From contig JAFQCR010000016.1 in NCBI GenBank assembly GCA_017416345.1, positions 1 through 64,000 on the forward strand: 64,000 nucleotides of DNA. The letters are read 5' to 3'. Both the position numbers and the translations under genes were made by a program. The notes under the pieces were generated by a model that was given only the letters and a program-made list of their open reading frames with translations, did not search any database and was not told the origin of the DNA. Of this stretch, positions 14,335-21,714 are shown piece by piece. The DNA is from Clostridia bacterium (GTDB lineage: Bacteria; Bacillota; Clostridia; Oscillospirales; Acutalibacteraceae). Position 1 is the first letter of the stretch. Each line of letters opens with the position of its first letter.

Positions 14335-16260
14335 ATGAAAACTTCAGTTTTCAAGAAGGCAGTTGCACTTGTTGTCTGTGCTTTGATGCTGTTCAGCACC
14401 TTGGTTATTTCGGCAGGCGCTGCAACTGTTGCTACCCTTACCGTCGCTGCAGACGGTGATTCCTATAATGTGGGTGATACCGTAAAGGTCACCGCATCCG
14501 TTTCGGACGCAGGCTCGTTCCAGTCGATGGGTCTTACCATCGCTTACGATGATGTGCTTGAGCTCGTTGGCGGCGGCTGGCTTGCCGAGGATGCCGTTAT
14601 TGCAGACTATACTGTCGGTAACGCTAAAGCTGCTATGACCTTTGAGGCAGACACCGCTTTTTCGGGCGATGTATTCTACCTTGAGTTTGTGGTTCTCGAG
14701 GCTGCGACCTTTGGCGATTACAATGTCACCTTGACCCCCGTCATCAAGACCGAGGCCGGTGCTGTTGTTGAATGTGCAGCAGGTACCGCTACCGTTACCG
14801 TTGCCTGTGCACACGGTATGGGCGATGTTGCCTATGATGATGAGTACCACTGGGACGAATGCGCAGATTGCGGCGAGGACCTTAACAAGACAGCACACGA
14901 GTTCGACAATGCATGTGATTCGACCTGTAGCGGTTGTGAATACACCCGTGAGGTAGGCGACCACGTATATGACAATGCTTGCGATGCTGATTGTAACAAC
15001 TGCGGCGCTATCCGTGAGGTAGGTGACCACGTATACGACAACGCTTGCGATGCTGATTGTAACAACTGTGGCGCTACCCGTGAGGTAGGCGACCACGTAT
15101 ATGACAACGCTTGCGATGCTGATTGTAACAACTGCGGCGAAGTCCGTGAGGTTGGCGACCACACTTGGGGCGACTATGATTACGACGATGACGGTCACTG
15201 GCAGACCTGCGTAAACGGCGATGCCACCACCGAAAAGACCGGCCACACCTATGGTGATTGGATCGTTGAGACCCCCGCAACCAACACCACTACCGGTGTC
15301 AAGTACAGAGAGTGCGTTTGCGGCCACAAGGAGACTGCTGTTATTCCCGCAACCATGAAGTTTGCATCTGCAACCTTGACCCTTGAGAGTAGCATTACCA
15401 TCAACTACAAGGTTAAGCCCGAATATTTCACCAATTATGGCTATACCGACCATTATGTAGTATTTACATTTGACGATGACAACGGTGTGCCTTATGATAC
15501 CGTTGTGTCCGATTACCGTATTGAAGGTACCGGTTCTTCTCAGCGTTATGTTTTCGAGTTCAACGGAGTTAAGTCTTTCCAGATGACTCAGACTGTTGTC
15601 GCAACTCTTTATGCAACCTACGACGGCGAGCTTTATTCAAGCGCACCGCAGGAGTACAGTGTAGCAACCTATTGCTACAACCGTTTGGAAAAGTCTGATG
15701 ATGAGGTATTCAAGAGCTTGATCGTTGACCTTCTTAACTACGGTACCGAAGCACAGTTGCTTTGGAAACATAAGACCGATGATCTTGCCAATGCAGCCTT
15801 GACTCCTGAGCAGGCAGCGCTTGGCAGCACAACAACCAGAGATTATGTTGACAGTCTCAACACTACTCATGCTACCATCAGCAATGCAACCGCAACTTGG
15901 AAGTCGGCTTCTCTTATCATGTATGATGCAGTTATCATTAGAATGAGATTTATCACCGACGATATCAGCGGTATCACCGCTAAGATCACCAACGACAACG
16001 GTGATGAGTGGATCGTGAACAATGAGGATATTGTTTGGAATGCTGATGCAGGCAGATATGAGGTTTACTTTGATGGTCTGTACGCTATGGAAATGAGTGA
16101 TGTTGTATACTTCACTCTGTACAGAGACGGTGTAGCGACCAGCAACACCATCGCCTACAGCATCGAATCTTATGTTGCAAGAAACACCAACGCAAGTCAG
16201 ACCGCTCTTCTTGAGGCTATGATGAGATACGGTGATTCTGCAGTTAAGTATTTTGGTTAA
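14335..16260 (+). CDS. secreted cohesin-like protein with Cys-rich repeats
   Basis: 641 residues. A signal peptide (KKAVALVVCALMLFSTLVISAGAA) is followed by a cohesin-like beta domain at about residues 33-157, with YNVGDTVKVTASVSDAGSFQS and LTIAYDDVLELV. Next come four 22-residue units around HVYDNACDADCNNCG (residues 188-275), a linker with two more Cys-Gly pairs, and a C-terminal half with two similar beta domains (from FASATLTLESSITINYKV and from TWKSASLIMYDAVIIRMRF), each ending near a YGxxA motif. There is no sortase signal or transmembrane anchor. It has its own promoter and lies 58 bp upstream of the 35-residue peptide gene, so it may share its transcript. Probable surface or extracellular protein of unknown ligand. 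Confidence 0.85.
   Translation: MKTSVFKKAVALVVCALMLFSTLVISAGAATVATLTVAADGDSYNVGDTVKVTASVSDAGSFQSMGLTIAYDDVLELVGGGWLAEDAVIADYTVGNAKAAMTFEADTAFSGDVFYLEFVVLEAATFGDYNVTLTPVIKTEAGAVVECAAGTATVTVACAHGMGDVAYDDEYHWDECADCGEDLNKTAHEFDNACDSTCSGCEYTREVGDHVYDNACDADCNNCGAIREVGDHVYDNACDADCNNCGATREVGDHVYDNACDADCNNCGEVREVGDHTWGDYDYDDDGHWQTCVNGDATTEKTGHTYGDWIVETPATNTTTGVKYRECVCGHKETAVIPATMKFASATLTLESSITINYKVKPEYFTNYGYTDHYVVFTFDDDNGVPYDTVVSDYRIEGTGSSQRYVFEFNGVKSFQMTQTVVATLYATYDGELYSSAPQEYSVATYCYNRLEKSDDEVFKSLIVDLLNYGTEAQLLWKHKTDDLANAALTPEQAALGSTTTRDYVDSLNTTHATISNATATWKSASLIMYDAVIIRMRFITDDISGITAKITNDNGDEWIVNNEDIVWNADAGRYEVYFDGLYAMEMSDVVYFTLYRDGVATSNTIAYSIESYVARNTNASQTALLEAMMRYGDSAVKYFG
14896..15159 (+). repeat. 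66-bp tandem repeat inside the secreted protein gene
   Basis: Four in-frame 66-bp units: one diverged (14896-14961) and three almost identical (14962-15027, 15028-15093, 15094-15159). Each encodes a unit centred on HVYDNACDADCNNCG with three cysteines. The few differences are mostly synonymous or in the last residues, which points to recent copy-number change. Confidence 0.9.
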
Positions 16261-16318
16261 TTAAGTTAGAGATTGGCGTGAGCCATTTATCTATAAATTT
16301 TATTCGGAGGTGAATTCA

Positions 16319-16426
16319 ATGTTCAAGAAACCCGAAGCAGAGATCGTTTTGTTTGCAGCTCAGGATATCGTTACCACTTCTGGTAATCAGCCCGGCAAGG
16401 GAGAGACCGAAGAGGACGAGTTCTAA
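16319..16426 (+). CDS. 35-residue candidate precursor peptide
   Basis: ATG 16319 follows GGAGGTGA by 5 bases, an excellent ribosome site, and the frame ends at TAA 16424-16426. The peptide starts MFKKPEAEIVLFAAQ, then DIVTTSGNQPGKGE, and ends in the acidic EEDEF. It has no signal peptide. Small peptides of this type (KxPExExVxF, then DVxTTSG and a polar, acidic tail) recur in gut Clostridia as short uncharacterised genes. It lies directly before an HPr-kinase-like gene, a PqqD-like gene and a peptidase gene, which is the classical surrounding of a modified-peptide precursor. The Thr-Thr-Ser cluster is a possible phosphorylation site. Role is inference. Confidence 0.75.
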   Translation: MFKKPEAEIVLFAAQDIVTTSGNQPGKGETEEDEF

Positions 16427-16458
16427 TTTGTTTGTATAATTTTACAAGCTTGTGAACA

Positions 16459-16508
16459 ATTTGATTTGCGCAGATCAAATGAGGATGGGTCTTTGGATCC
16501 ATCCTCAT
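16459..16508 (+). promoter_or_regulatory. two consecutive hairpins between peptide and kinase genes
   Basis: Hairpin 1: ATTTGAT, 8-base loop, ATCAAAT (16459-16480). Hairpin 2: ATGAGGATGG, 10-base loop, CCATCCTCAT (16479-16508). There is no U-tract after either. They may act as a partial terminator, a processing site or a stabiliser that gives more peptide mRNA than kinase mRNA. Confidence 0.6.
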
Positions 16509-16554
16509 AACCCTATTATGGGATGAAAACTATTTATTATTTTGCAGGTTTATT

Positions 16555-17277
16555 ATGGCATTATATAAAATTGCGGATTTTATTATTGACATTCAAAACA
16601 GATTCGGCTACATTGAAAAGCAATGTGCCGAATATAAATATGACGGCGACGGTGCGGCTGATCTTACCGTCAAGGTGACCGATGCCGAGCTTGAGGCGGA
16701 GCGCAAAATTGCCGGTGACGGCTATTCGCCCGGCTATCTCGAAAGCATCTGCGCTTATCGCCAGATAGCAATGAAGCTGCCCGAAAACGATGCCCTGCTT
16801 ATGCACGGAGCAACCTTTGAGCTTGACGGCAGAGGGATCATTTTCATTGCACGTAGCGGTGTCGGAAAATCTACCCACACTTTTGCTTGGAAAAGGCTTT
16901 ACGGCGATAAAATGACCGTTGTCAACGGTGACAAGCCTATCATCCGTTTCTTTGACGGGGTGCCTTATGCTTACGGAACACCGTGGGCAGGCAAGGAGGG
17001 CTTGCAGACTAACACAAGTGCACGTTTGACCGATATCTGCATACTTGAGCGCGGTGTGGATAACAAGACAGTAAAGGTCGAGCCTGCCGAATATCTCGAC
17101 CGGATAATGCAGCAGATCTTGCATCCTGCCGACCCTGTGGCGGCGCTCAAAACGCTTGAATTGGTGGACGGTCTGGCGCAAAAATGCAATTTTTGGAATA
17201 TAAAGTGCAACATTTCGGATGAAGCCGCCATCGTTTCCCACGATGCGATATTCGGTGATCAATGCGAGGAGAGTTGA
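16555..17277 (+). CDS. HPr-kinase/phosphorylase-like peptide kinase
   Basis: 240 residues. The P-loop is ARSGVGKST at residues 99-107, followed by the NGDKPII strand (about 124-130) and GTPWAGKEG, the order of the HPr kinase catalytic domain, without the N-terminal domain of true HprK. The N-terminal 85 residues (YKIADFIIDIQNRFGYIEKQC) match the small HPrK-like proteins of peptide-modification clusters. In paeninodin-type lasso clusters a homologue phosphorylates a C-terminal serine. Here no lasso cyclase is present. The likely substrate is the 35-residue peptide encoded 128 bp upstream, but this is inference. The ribosome site is weak (GCAGG), suggesting low expression relative to the peptide. 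Confidence 0.8.
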   Translation: MALYKIADFIIDIQNRFGYIEKQCAEYKYDGDGAADLTVKVTDAELEAERKIAGDGYSPGYLESICAYRQIAMKLPENDALLMHGATFELDGRGIIFIARSGVGKSTHTFAWKRLYGDKMTVVNGDKPIIRFFDGVPYAYGTPWAGKEGLQTNTSARLTDICILERGVDNKTVKVEPAEYLDRIMQQILHPADPVAALKTLELVDGLAQKCNFWNIKCNISDEAAIVSHDAIFGDQCEES

Positions 17278-17415
17278 ACACAAATCGGTTTTGGAATGTA
17301 TTTTTTCGCCTATACTTCCTCGAATTTCACGGATATACGCTCGTATTATCCGTAAAATTCTCGTTGCCTCAACAAAAAAATACTATTAAAAACTGTTTCA
17401 CACCTCGCGACTTGA

Positions 17416-17443
17416 AAATTTTGAGATACAAATTTTGAGATAC
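17416..17443 (+). repeat. 14-bp tandem direct repeat
   Basis: AAATTTTGAGATAC occurs twice in direct succession and a decayed third copy follows. It lies in the 383-bp gene-free interval 17278-17660, which also contains the dispersed repeat at 17567. No promoter or gene is evident in the rest. Confidence 0.7.
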
Positions 17444-17566
17444 AAATTTTTATTTTGAGCGCCGATATACCGGCGTATATCAAGCGAAAAAGCGGAATTT
17501 TAGCCAAAATTGGCTGTTGCGAGGCGTTTCGGGTTCGACTCTCCTCGCACTCAGGTACGCAGATAT

Positions 17567-17634
17567 GTCATTCCGAGCGTTGCGAGGAATCTTTTCGATC
17601 CGTGGCAAAGATCCTTCACTTCGTTCAGGATGAC
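17567..17634. repeat. dispersed GTCATTCCGAGC/GGATGAC-type repeat
   Basis: GTCATTCCGAGCG at one end and CGTTCAGGATGAC at the other form the inverted ends. Inside are GCGAGGAATC and AGATCCTTCACTTCG. Elements with these ends are scattered through many bacterial genomes as small non-coding mobile repeats. This copy sits between the kinase and the PqqD genes. Family resemblance is from memory. Confidence 0.75.
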
Positions 17635-17660
17635 CGAAACATAAATCGAGGAGTGCTATT

Positions 17661-17930
17661 ATGAAACTTAAATATAAATTCGTTGTAAAATCGGTTGCGG
17701 GTAAGTCGGTTGCGGTTGCTATCGGTGACGATAACGCAAAATTCAACGGTATGGTCAAGCTTAACGAGACGGGTGAGGTCATATTCAATATGCTCAACGG
17801 CGGTGATACCACGGCTGACGACATTTCTGCGGCTTTGATGGCCAAATATTCCATCGATAAGGCTACCGCCGATGAGGCGGTCGACGGCTTTGTCGGCAGT
17901 CTGCGTGCAGGCGGTCTGATCGAAGAATGA
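17661..17930 (+). CDS. PqqD-like peptide-binding (RRE) protein
   Basis: 89 residues, the standard length of PqqD. Features are an N-terminal beta section (KYKFVVKSVAGKSVAVAI), LNETGEVIFNMLNGGDTTADDISAAL in the winged-helix part, and a C-terminal helix VDGFVGSLRAGGLIEE. PqqD-fold proteins bind leader peptides and present them to modifying enzymes. GAGGAG lies 9 bases before the ATG. The stop overlaps the next start (ATGATG), so it is co-translated with the peptidase. The partner peptide is most likely that at 16319. Confidence 0.88.
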   Translation: MKLKYKFVVKSVAGKSVAVAIGDDNAKFNGMVKLNETGEVIFNMLNGGDTTADDISAALMAKYSIDKATADEAVDGFVGSLRAGGLIEE

Positions 17931-18376
17931 TGGACCAAAAGATTGAAGAAATCATCCAAAGAGACGGCTTTGTGCTTGAAATGACGGTGGGGGACAGTAT
18001 GGAACCGATGCTCAAAAACCGTCAGAACCCCATAGTCATCGAAAGGGTGACCGAACGTCCAAAAAAGCACGATGTTGTGCTTTACAAAAGGGACTCGGGA
18101 CAGTATGTTTTGCACCGTATCGTCAAGGTGCGGCCGAATGACTACGCCATTCGCGGCGATAACCGTCTTAATACCGAATACGGTGTTTGCGACCGTCATA
18201 TCATCGGCGTTTTGAAGGGATACTATATCGGTGAGCGGTATGTCGACTGTGCCACCGATAAGGAGTACAAGCGATACGTATCGTCCTTAAAATACAAATA
18301 CCTTGCTCGCAAAGCAAAGGAGCTTTTCGGCCGTGCGATGCGAAAGCTCGGCAGGATATTTACGCATAATAAATAA
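17927..18376 (+). CDS. S24/S26-type serine peptidase
   Basis: 149 residues. The nucleophile box is MTVGDSMEPML (S24), followed by HDVVLYKRDSGQYVLHRIVKV with a histidine (H63) where SipW and ER-type signal peptidases carry their general base, and then DYAIRGDNRLNTE. There is no N-terminal membrane helix, unlike ordinary signal peptidases; the C-terminus is basic. The probable role is leader removal or trimming of a modified peptide in the cytoplasm or at the membrane. The gene overlaps the PqqD gene. Start could be either of two adjacent ATGs (17927, 17930). Confidence 0.8.
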   Translation: MMDQKIEEIIQRDGFVLEMTVGDSMEPMLKNRQNPIVIERVTERPKKHDVVLYKRDSGQYVLHRIVKVRPNDYAIRGDNRLNTEYGVCDRHIIGVLKGYYIGERYVDCATDKEYKRYVSSLKYKYLARKAKELFGRAMRKLGRIFTHNK

Positions 18377-18392
18377 ATACCGTAAAAATTTT

Positions 18393-18421
18393 GAGGTGCT
18401 TTTAAAGCACCTCTTTTTTTT
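18393..18421 (+). terminator. terminator of the peptide cassette
   Basis: GAGGTGCTTT pairs with AAAGCACCTC, then TTTTTTTT. It separates the peptide cassette from the exopolysaccharide operon. Confidence 0.92.
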
Positions 18422-18546
18422 ATTTGCATTTCATTGATTTTAAAGAATTTTGCCGAAATTTCGGAAATATGCAAAGCTGCACAAAAAGAAGATGAAAAAA
18501 TTTACGGTAATGACGTGTTATAAGCCTTTCTGAAAGCGTGTTATCG

Positions 18547-18575
18547 TTGACATTTATACTTGAAAGTGGTAAAAT
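18547..18575 (+). promoter_or_regulatory. promoter of the exopolysaccharide operon
   Basis: TTGACA (18547-18552), 17 bp, TAAAAT (18570-18575): a near-consensus vegetative promoter. It appears to serve a run of same-strand genes up to about 42815, since no strong internal terminator was noticed. Confidence 0.85.
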
Positions 18576-18628
18576 TATAAAGGATATTGGGTTATTGCGC
18601 CAATATGAATATAAGGTAGGTTTTAACT

Positions 18629-19768
18629 ATGGCAAGCACTCGAAAAAGAATACTTCTGTCTACTCCGACAATGCACGGAGAGGAGATGGAATTTGTCAAA
18701 GAAGCCTTTGATAAGAATTGGATAGCACCGCTCGGTTTTAATTGCGATAACTTCGAGACCGAGATGTGTGAATACCTCAATAAGGGAATAGACGGCAAAT
18801 TTTCCGCGTTGGCCCTTTGCTCGGGAACGGCGGCCCTGCATCTTGGTATCAAGCTCGCAGGTGTCAAGCGCGGCGACATTGTGCTGTGCTCCGATATGAC
18901 CTTTTCGGCAACCGTCAACCCCGTGTCCTACGAGGGTGGAGTACAGGTCTTTATCGATTCCGAGCGTGACACATGGAATATGGATCCCAGAGCGCTCGAA
19001 AAAGCCTTTGAAAAATATCCCGAGGCCAAGGTCGTTGTGCTGGCGCATCTTTACGGTACGCCGTCAAAAATGGATGAGATCATCGCCATCTGCAAGAAGC
19101 ATAACGCCGTGCTGATAGAGGATGCTGCCGAAGCGCTTTCGGCAACCTACAAGGGCCGTGAATGCGGCACCTTCGGCACCTATAACGCTATCAGCTTCAA
19201 CGGCAACAAGATAATCACGACCTCGGGTGGCGGAATGCTCATTACCGAGACCGAGGCAGCAAGGAACAAGGCCTTCTTCTGGGCTACTCAATCGCGTGAG
19301 CCTGCACCGTGGTATCAGCACGAGGAGATCGGCTATAACTACCGTATGTCCAACGTTGTTGCGGGCATCGGCCGCGGTCAGCTTCTCCACCTCGAGGAGC
19401 ACCGTGAGATCAAAGAAAAAATATTTTGCAGATACTGTGAAGGCTTCAAGGGTCTGCCGATAACGCTCAACCCGTATCTTCCCGATACCAAGCCGAATTT
19501 CTGGCTGTCGTGTATGCTTATCGATAACGGTTGCAACGTTGACCCCATAAAGATAATGGAAAAGCTGGCTGAGGAAAATATTGAGGCAAGACCTATCTGG
19601 AAGCCGATGCATATGCAGCCCGTTTTTAAGGACCGTGATTTTATTTTTGTTGAAGACAGTCCCGTTAACGAGGAGGTCTTCAAAAAGGGTCTCTGCCTGC
19701 CGAGCGATATCAAGATGACCGAAGACGAGCAGGACTTTATCATCGAAACCGTAAAATCTTTCTTTTGA
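18629..19768 (+). CDS. DegT/DnrJ/EryC1-family sugar aminotransferase
   Basis: 379 residues, a PLP-dependent sensory fold. CSGTAALHLGIKLAGV binds the cofactor phosphate, D165 (LIEDAAEAL) contacts the pyridine ring and K194 (FNGNKIITTSGGG) is the Schiff-base lysine. These enzymes aminate 4-keto nucleotide sugars; the PglE type, which makes UDP-4-amino sugars for bacillosamine-like residues, is the nearest match by context because a PglC-type transferase follows directly. The first gene after the operon promoter, it should feed the initiating sugar. The exact sugar is not provable here. Confidence 0.88.
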   Translation: MASTRKRILLSTPTMHGEEMEFVKEAFDKNWIAPLGFNCDNFETEMCEYLNKGIDGKFSALALCSGTAALHLGIKLAGVKRGDIVLCSDMTFSATVNPVSYEGGVQVFIDSERDTWNMDPRALEKAFEKYPEAKVVVLAHLYGTPSKMDEIIAICKKHNAVLIEDAAEALSATYKGRECGTFGTYNAISFNGNKIITTSGGGMLITETEAARNKAFFWATQSREPAPWYQHEEIGYNYRMSNVVAGIGRGQLLHLEEHREIKEKIFCRYCEGFKGLPITLNPYLPDTKPNFWLSCMLIDNGCNVDPIKIMEKLAEENIEARPIWKPMHMQPVFKDRDFIFVEDSPVNEEVFKKGLCLPSDIKMTEDEQDFIIETVKSFF

Positions 19769-19776
19769 GGTTACAT

Positions 19777-20454
19777 ATGTACGCGAATTTTTTTAAGAGA
19801 GTGATCGACCTTTTGCTGTCGCTGATCGCATTGATCGTTTTGTCTCCCGTGATACTGGTGCTGATAATTCTCGGAGCCGTCAAGATGAGGGGCAACCCGT
19901 TTTTTACACAACAGCGACCCGGCAAGGGTGAAAAGATATTTAAGCTTATAAAGTTCAGAACCATGACCAACCAGAAGGACAAGGACGGCAAACTTTTGCC
20001 GGATGACGTGCGTCTGACCAAGTACGGCAAGGTGCTGCGTTCCACCTCGTTGGACGAGCTGCCCGAGCTTCTGAACATCATCAAGGGCGATATGGCCATC
20101 GTTGGACCCCGACCTCAGCTTGTGCGTGATATGGTGTTTATGACCGAGCAGGAAAGGATCAGACACACCGTCCGCCCGGGACTCACCGGTCTTGCCCAGG
20201 TCAGCGGACGAAACAATATGAGCTGGGAAAAGAAGTTTGAATATGACCTCGAGTACATACAAAGGATCACATTTTTCGGTGATATAAAGATCATTTTCAA
20301 CACGGTATTCAAGGTGTTCAAGCGTGACGGTATCGCAACCGACGGAATGGAGACCGCCGAGGATCTGGGCGACTATCTGCTGAGGGTCGGTAAGGTCGAA
20401 CGACCCGATTACGATAAGAAACAAGAAGAAGCAAAGGAATTAATGAGGATATAA
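19777..20454 (+). CDS. initiating phospho-sugar transferase (PglC/WcaJ family)
   Basis: 225 residues. One N-terminal membrane segment (FFKRVIDLLLSLIALIVLSPVILVLIILGA) is followed by the conserved core KLIKFRTM, TSLDELPELLNIIKGDMAIVGPRP and RPGLTGLAQVSGRN. It transfers a sugar phosphate from a UDP-sugar to undecaprenyl phosphate at the membrane, starting repeat-unit synthesis. The small, single-helix form is like PglC. ATG 19777 has GAGG 6 bases upstream. Its coupling to the aminotransferase suggests a diamino- or acetamido-sugar at the reducing end. Confidence 0.92.
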   Translation: MYANFFKRVIDLLLSLIALIVLSPVILVLIILGAVKMRGNPFFTQQRPGKGEKIFKLIKFRTMTNQKDKDGKLLPDDVRLTKYGKVLRSTSLDELPELLNIIKGDMAIVGPRPQLVRDMVFMTEQERIRHTVRPGLTGLAQVSGRNNMSWEKKFEYDLEYIQRITFFGDIKIIFNTVFKVFKRDGIATDGMETAEDLGDYLLRVGKVERPDYDKKQEEAKELMRI

Positions 20455-20456
20455 GA

Positions 20457-21296
20457 GTGGAAAATATAAAATTTTCTGTATCTATGTGTGTTTACGGCGG
20501 CGACGATCCGCTTTGGTTTAAAACTGCGGTCGACAGCATTCTCAATCAGACCGAGGCTCCGTCCGAGGTGGTGCTGGTGGTTGACGGTCCCGTGCCCGAG
20601 CAGCTTGATGCCGTTATTACAGAGTATGCCAAAATTCCGATCTTTAAAATCATAAGGTTTGAGGAAAACCGCGGACACGGTGATGCCAGACGCGCAGGCC
20701 TTGAGGCTTGTGAAAATGAGCTGGTTGCATTGATGGACGCCGATGATATAAGCGTTAACGACCGATTTGAAAAGCAAATATCAAGATTTGCGGCCGAGCC
20801 TGAGCTTGACATAGTCGGTGGAAATATAAACGAGTTTATCGGAGCCGAGGATAACGTTGTCGCCAAGAGGATAGTGCCTTGTGACGATAAGGAGATCAAA
20901 CAGTATATGAAAAAGCGTTGCCCGATGAACCAGATGACCGTAATGTTCAAAAAATCATCGGTCGACAGTGTTGGTGGATATGTTGATTGGTACTGTGACG
21001 AGGACTATTATCTGTGGCTCAGAATGGCTTTGGCCGATATGAAGTTTGCCAACGTTGATGACGTGCTGGTCAACGCGCGTGTGGGTGCCGATATGTACAA
21101 CCGCCGCGGAGGGCTCCGCTACTTTAAAAGCGAGGCCAAGCTGCAGAAATATATGCTGGACAACAAGGTAATAGGCTTTGGCACCTATTGCGTTAACGTT
21201 TTAAAAAGACTGATCGTTCAGGTGCTGTTGCCGAACCGTATCAGAGGATGGGTATTTAAAAAGTTTGCGAGGAAGTCGGTGGATAATAATGGCTGA
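20457..21296 (+). CDS. family 2 glycosyltransferase
   Basis: 279 residues from a GTG start (GAG of the ribosome site overlaps the previous stop). GT-A fold: FSVSMCVYGGDDPLWFKTAVDSILNQT at the N-terminus, ENRGHGDARRAGLEA, and the metal-binding LMDADDIS. It should add one sugar to the lipid-linked repeat unit. No membrane helix. The end overlaps the next gene by 8 bases. Confidence 0.88.
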   Translation: MENIKFSVSMCVYGGDDPLWFKTAVDSILNQTEAPSEVVLVVDGPVPEQLDAVITEYAKIPIFKIIRFEENRGHGDARRAGLEACENELVALMDADDISVNDRFEKQISRFAAEPELDIVGGNINEFIGAEDNVVAKRIVPCDDKEIKQYMKKRCPMNQMTVMFKKSSVDSVGGYVDWYCDEDYYLWLRMALADMKFANVDDVLVNARVGADMYNRRGGLRYFKSEAKLQKYMLDNKVIGFGTYCVNVLKRLIVQVLLPNRIRGWVFKKFARKSVDNNG

Positions 21297-21714
21297 CAAA
21301 AAATACAAGATCGGTTACACTACCGGTGTTTATGATATGTTCCATATCGGTCATTTGAATATCATCAAGCGTGCCAAAGAGTGCTGTGAGCATCTTATTG
21401 TCGGCGTTACTACCGACGAGCTCTGCCTATCCCGTAAAGGAAAGCTTCCGATAATCTGTGAAAAGGATCGGGTTGAGATCGTATCGTCCATCCGATACGT
21501 TGACGAGGTAGTCCTGCAGTCCGATATGAACAAGACCGAAGCGGTAAAGAAATACGGTGTAGATGCCGTTTTTGTCGGTTCGGACTGGAAGGGCACCGAT
21601 GCATGGAAAAAGTATGAAAAAGAGTTTGAGCAGTATGGCTGCAGTGTTGTTTATCTTGATCATACCGACGGTATATCGTCAACAATACTTCGTGAAAGAT
21701 TGAATAAAGAATGA
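21289..21714 (+). CDS. TagD-type cytidylyltransferase
   Basis: 141 residues. The nucleotidyl-transfer motif is HIGH at residues 19-22 (GVYDMFHIGHLNIIKRAKE), and the second is ISSTILRERL near the end. It activates a small phosphate (classically glycerol-3-phosphate, giving CDP-glycerol). Together with the LicD protein at 22557 it suggests a phospho-substituent on the glycan. ATG 21289 overlaps the preceding gene. Confidence 0.88.
   Translation: MADKKYKIGYTTGVYDMFHIGHLNIIKRAKECCEHLIVGVTTDELCLSRKGKLPIICEKDRVEIVSSIRYVDEVVLQSDMNKTEAVKKYGVDAVFVGSDWKGTDAWKKYEKEFEQYGCSVVYLDHTDGISSTILRERLNKE

Noticed and set aside
14896-15159. Possible CRISPR array in the regularly spaced 66-bp repeats
   Set aside because: The units are contiguous without spacers and stay in frame inside a secreted protein gene.
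14344-15453. 369-codon open frame antisense to the secreted protein
   Set aside because: Its repeats are only the reverse reading of the 66-bp units; no start signals.
16561-17283. 240-codon open frame antisense to the kinase gene
   Set aside because: It mirrors the kinase almost exactly, has no family motif and no ribosome site, whereas the plus-strand frame has a P-loop and clear homology.
16319-18376. Calling the peptide locus a lasso-peptide cluster
   Set aside because: The lasso cyclase and the transglutaminase-like leader peptidase are absent; only the kinase, PqqD-type and nucleotidyltransferase families are shared.
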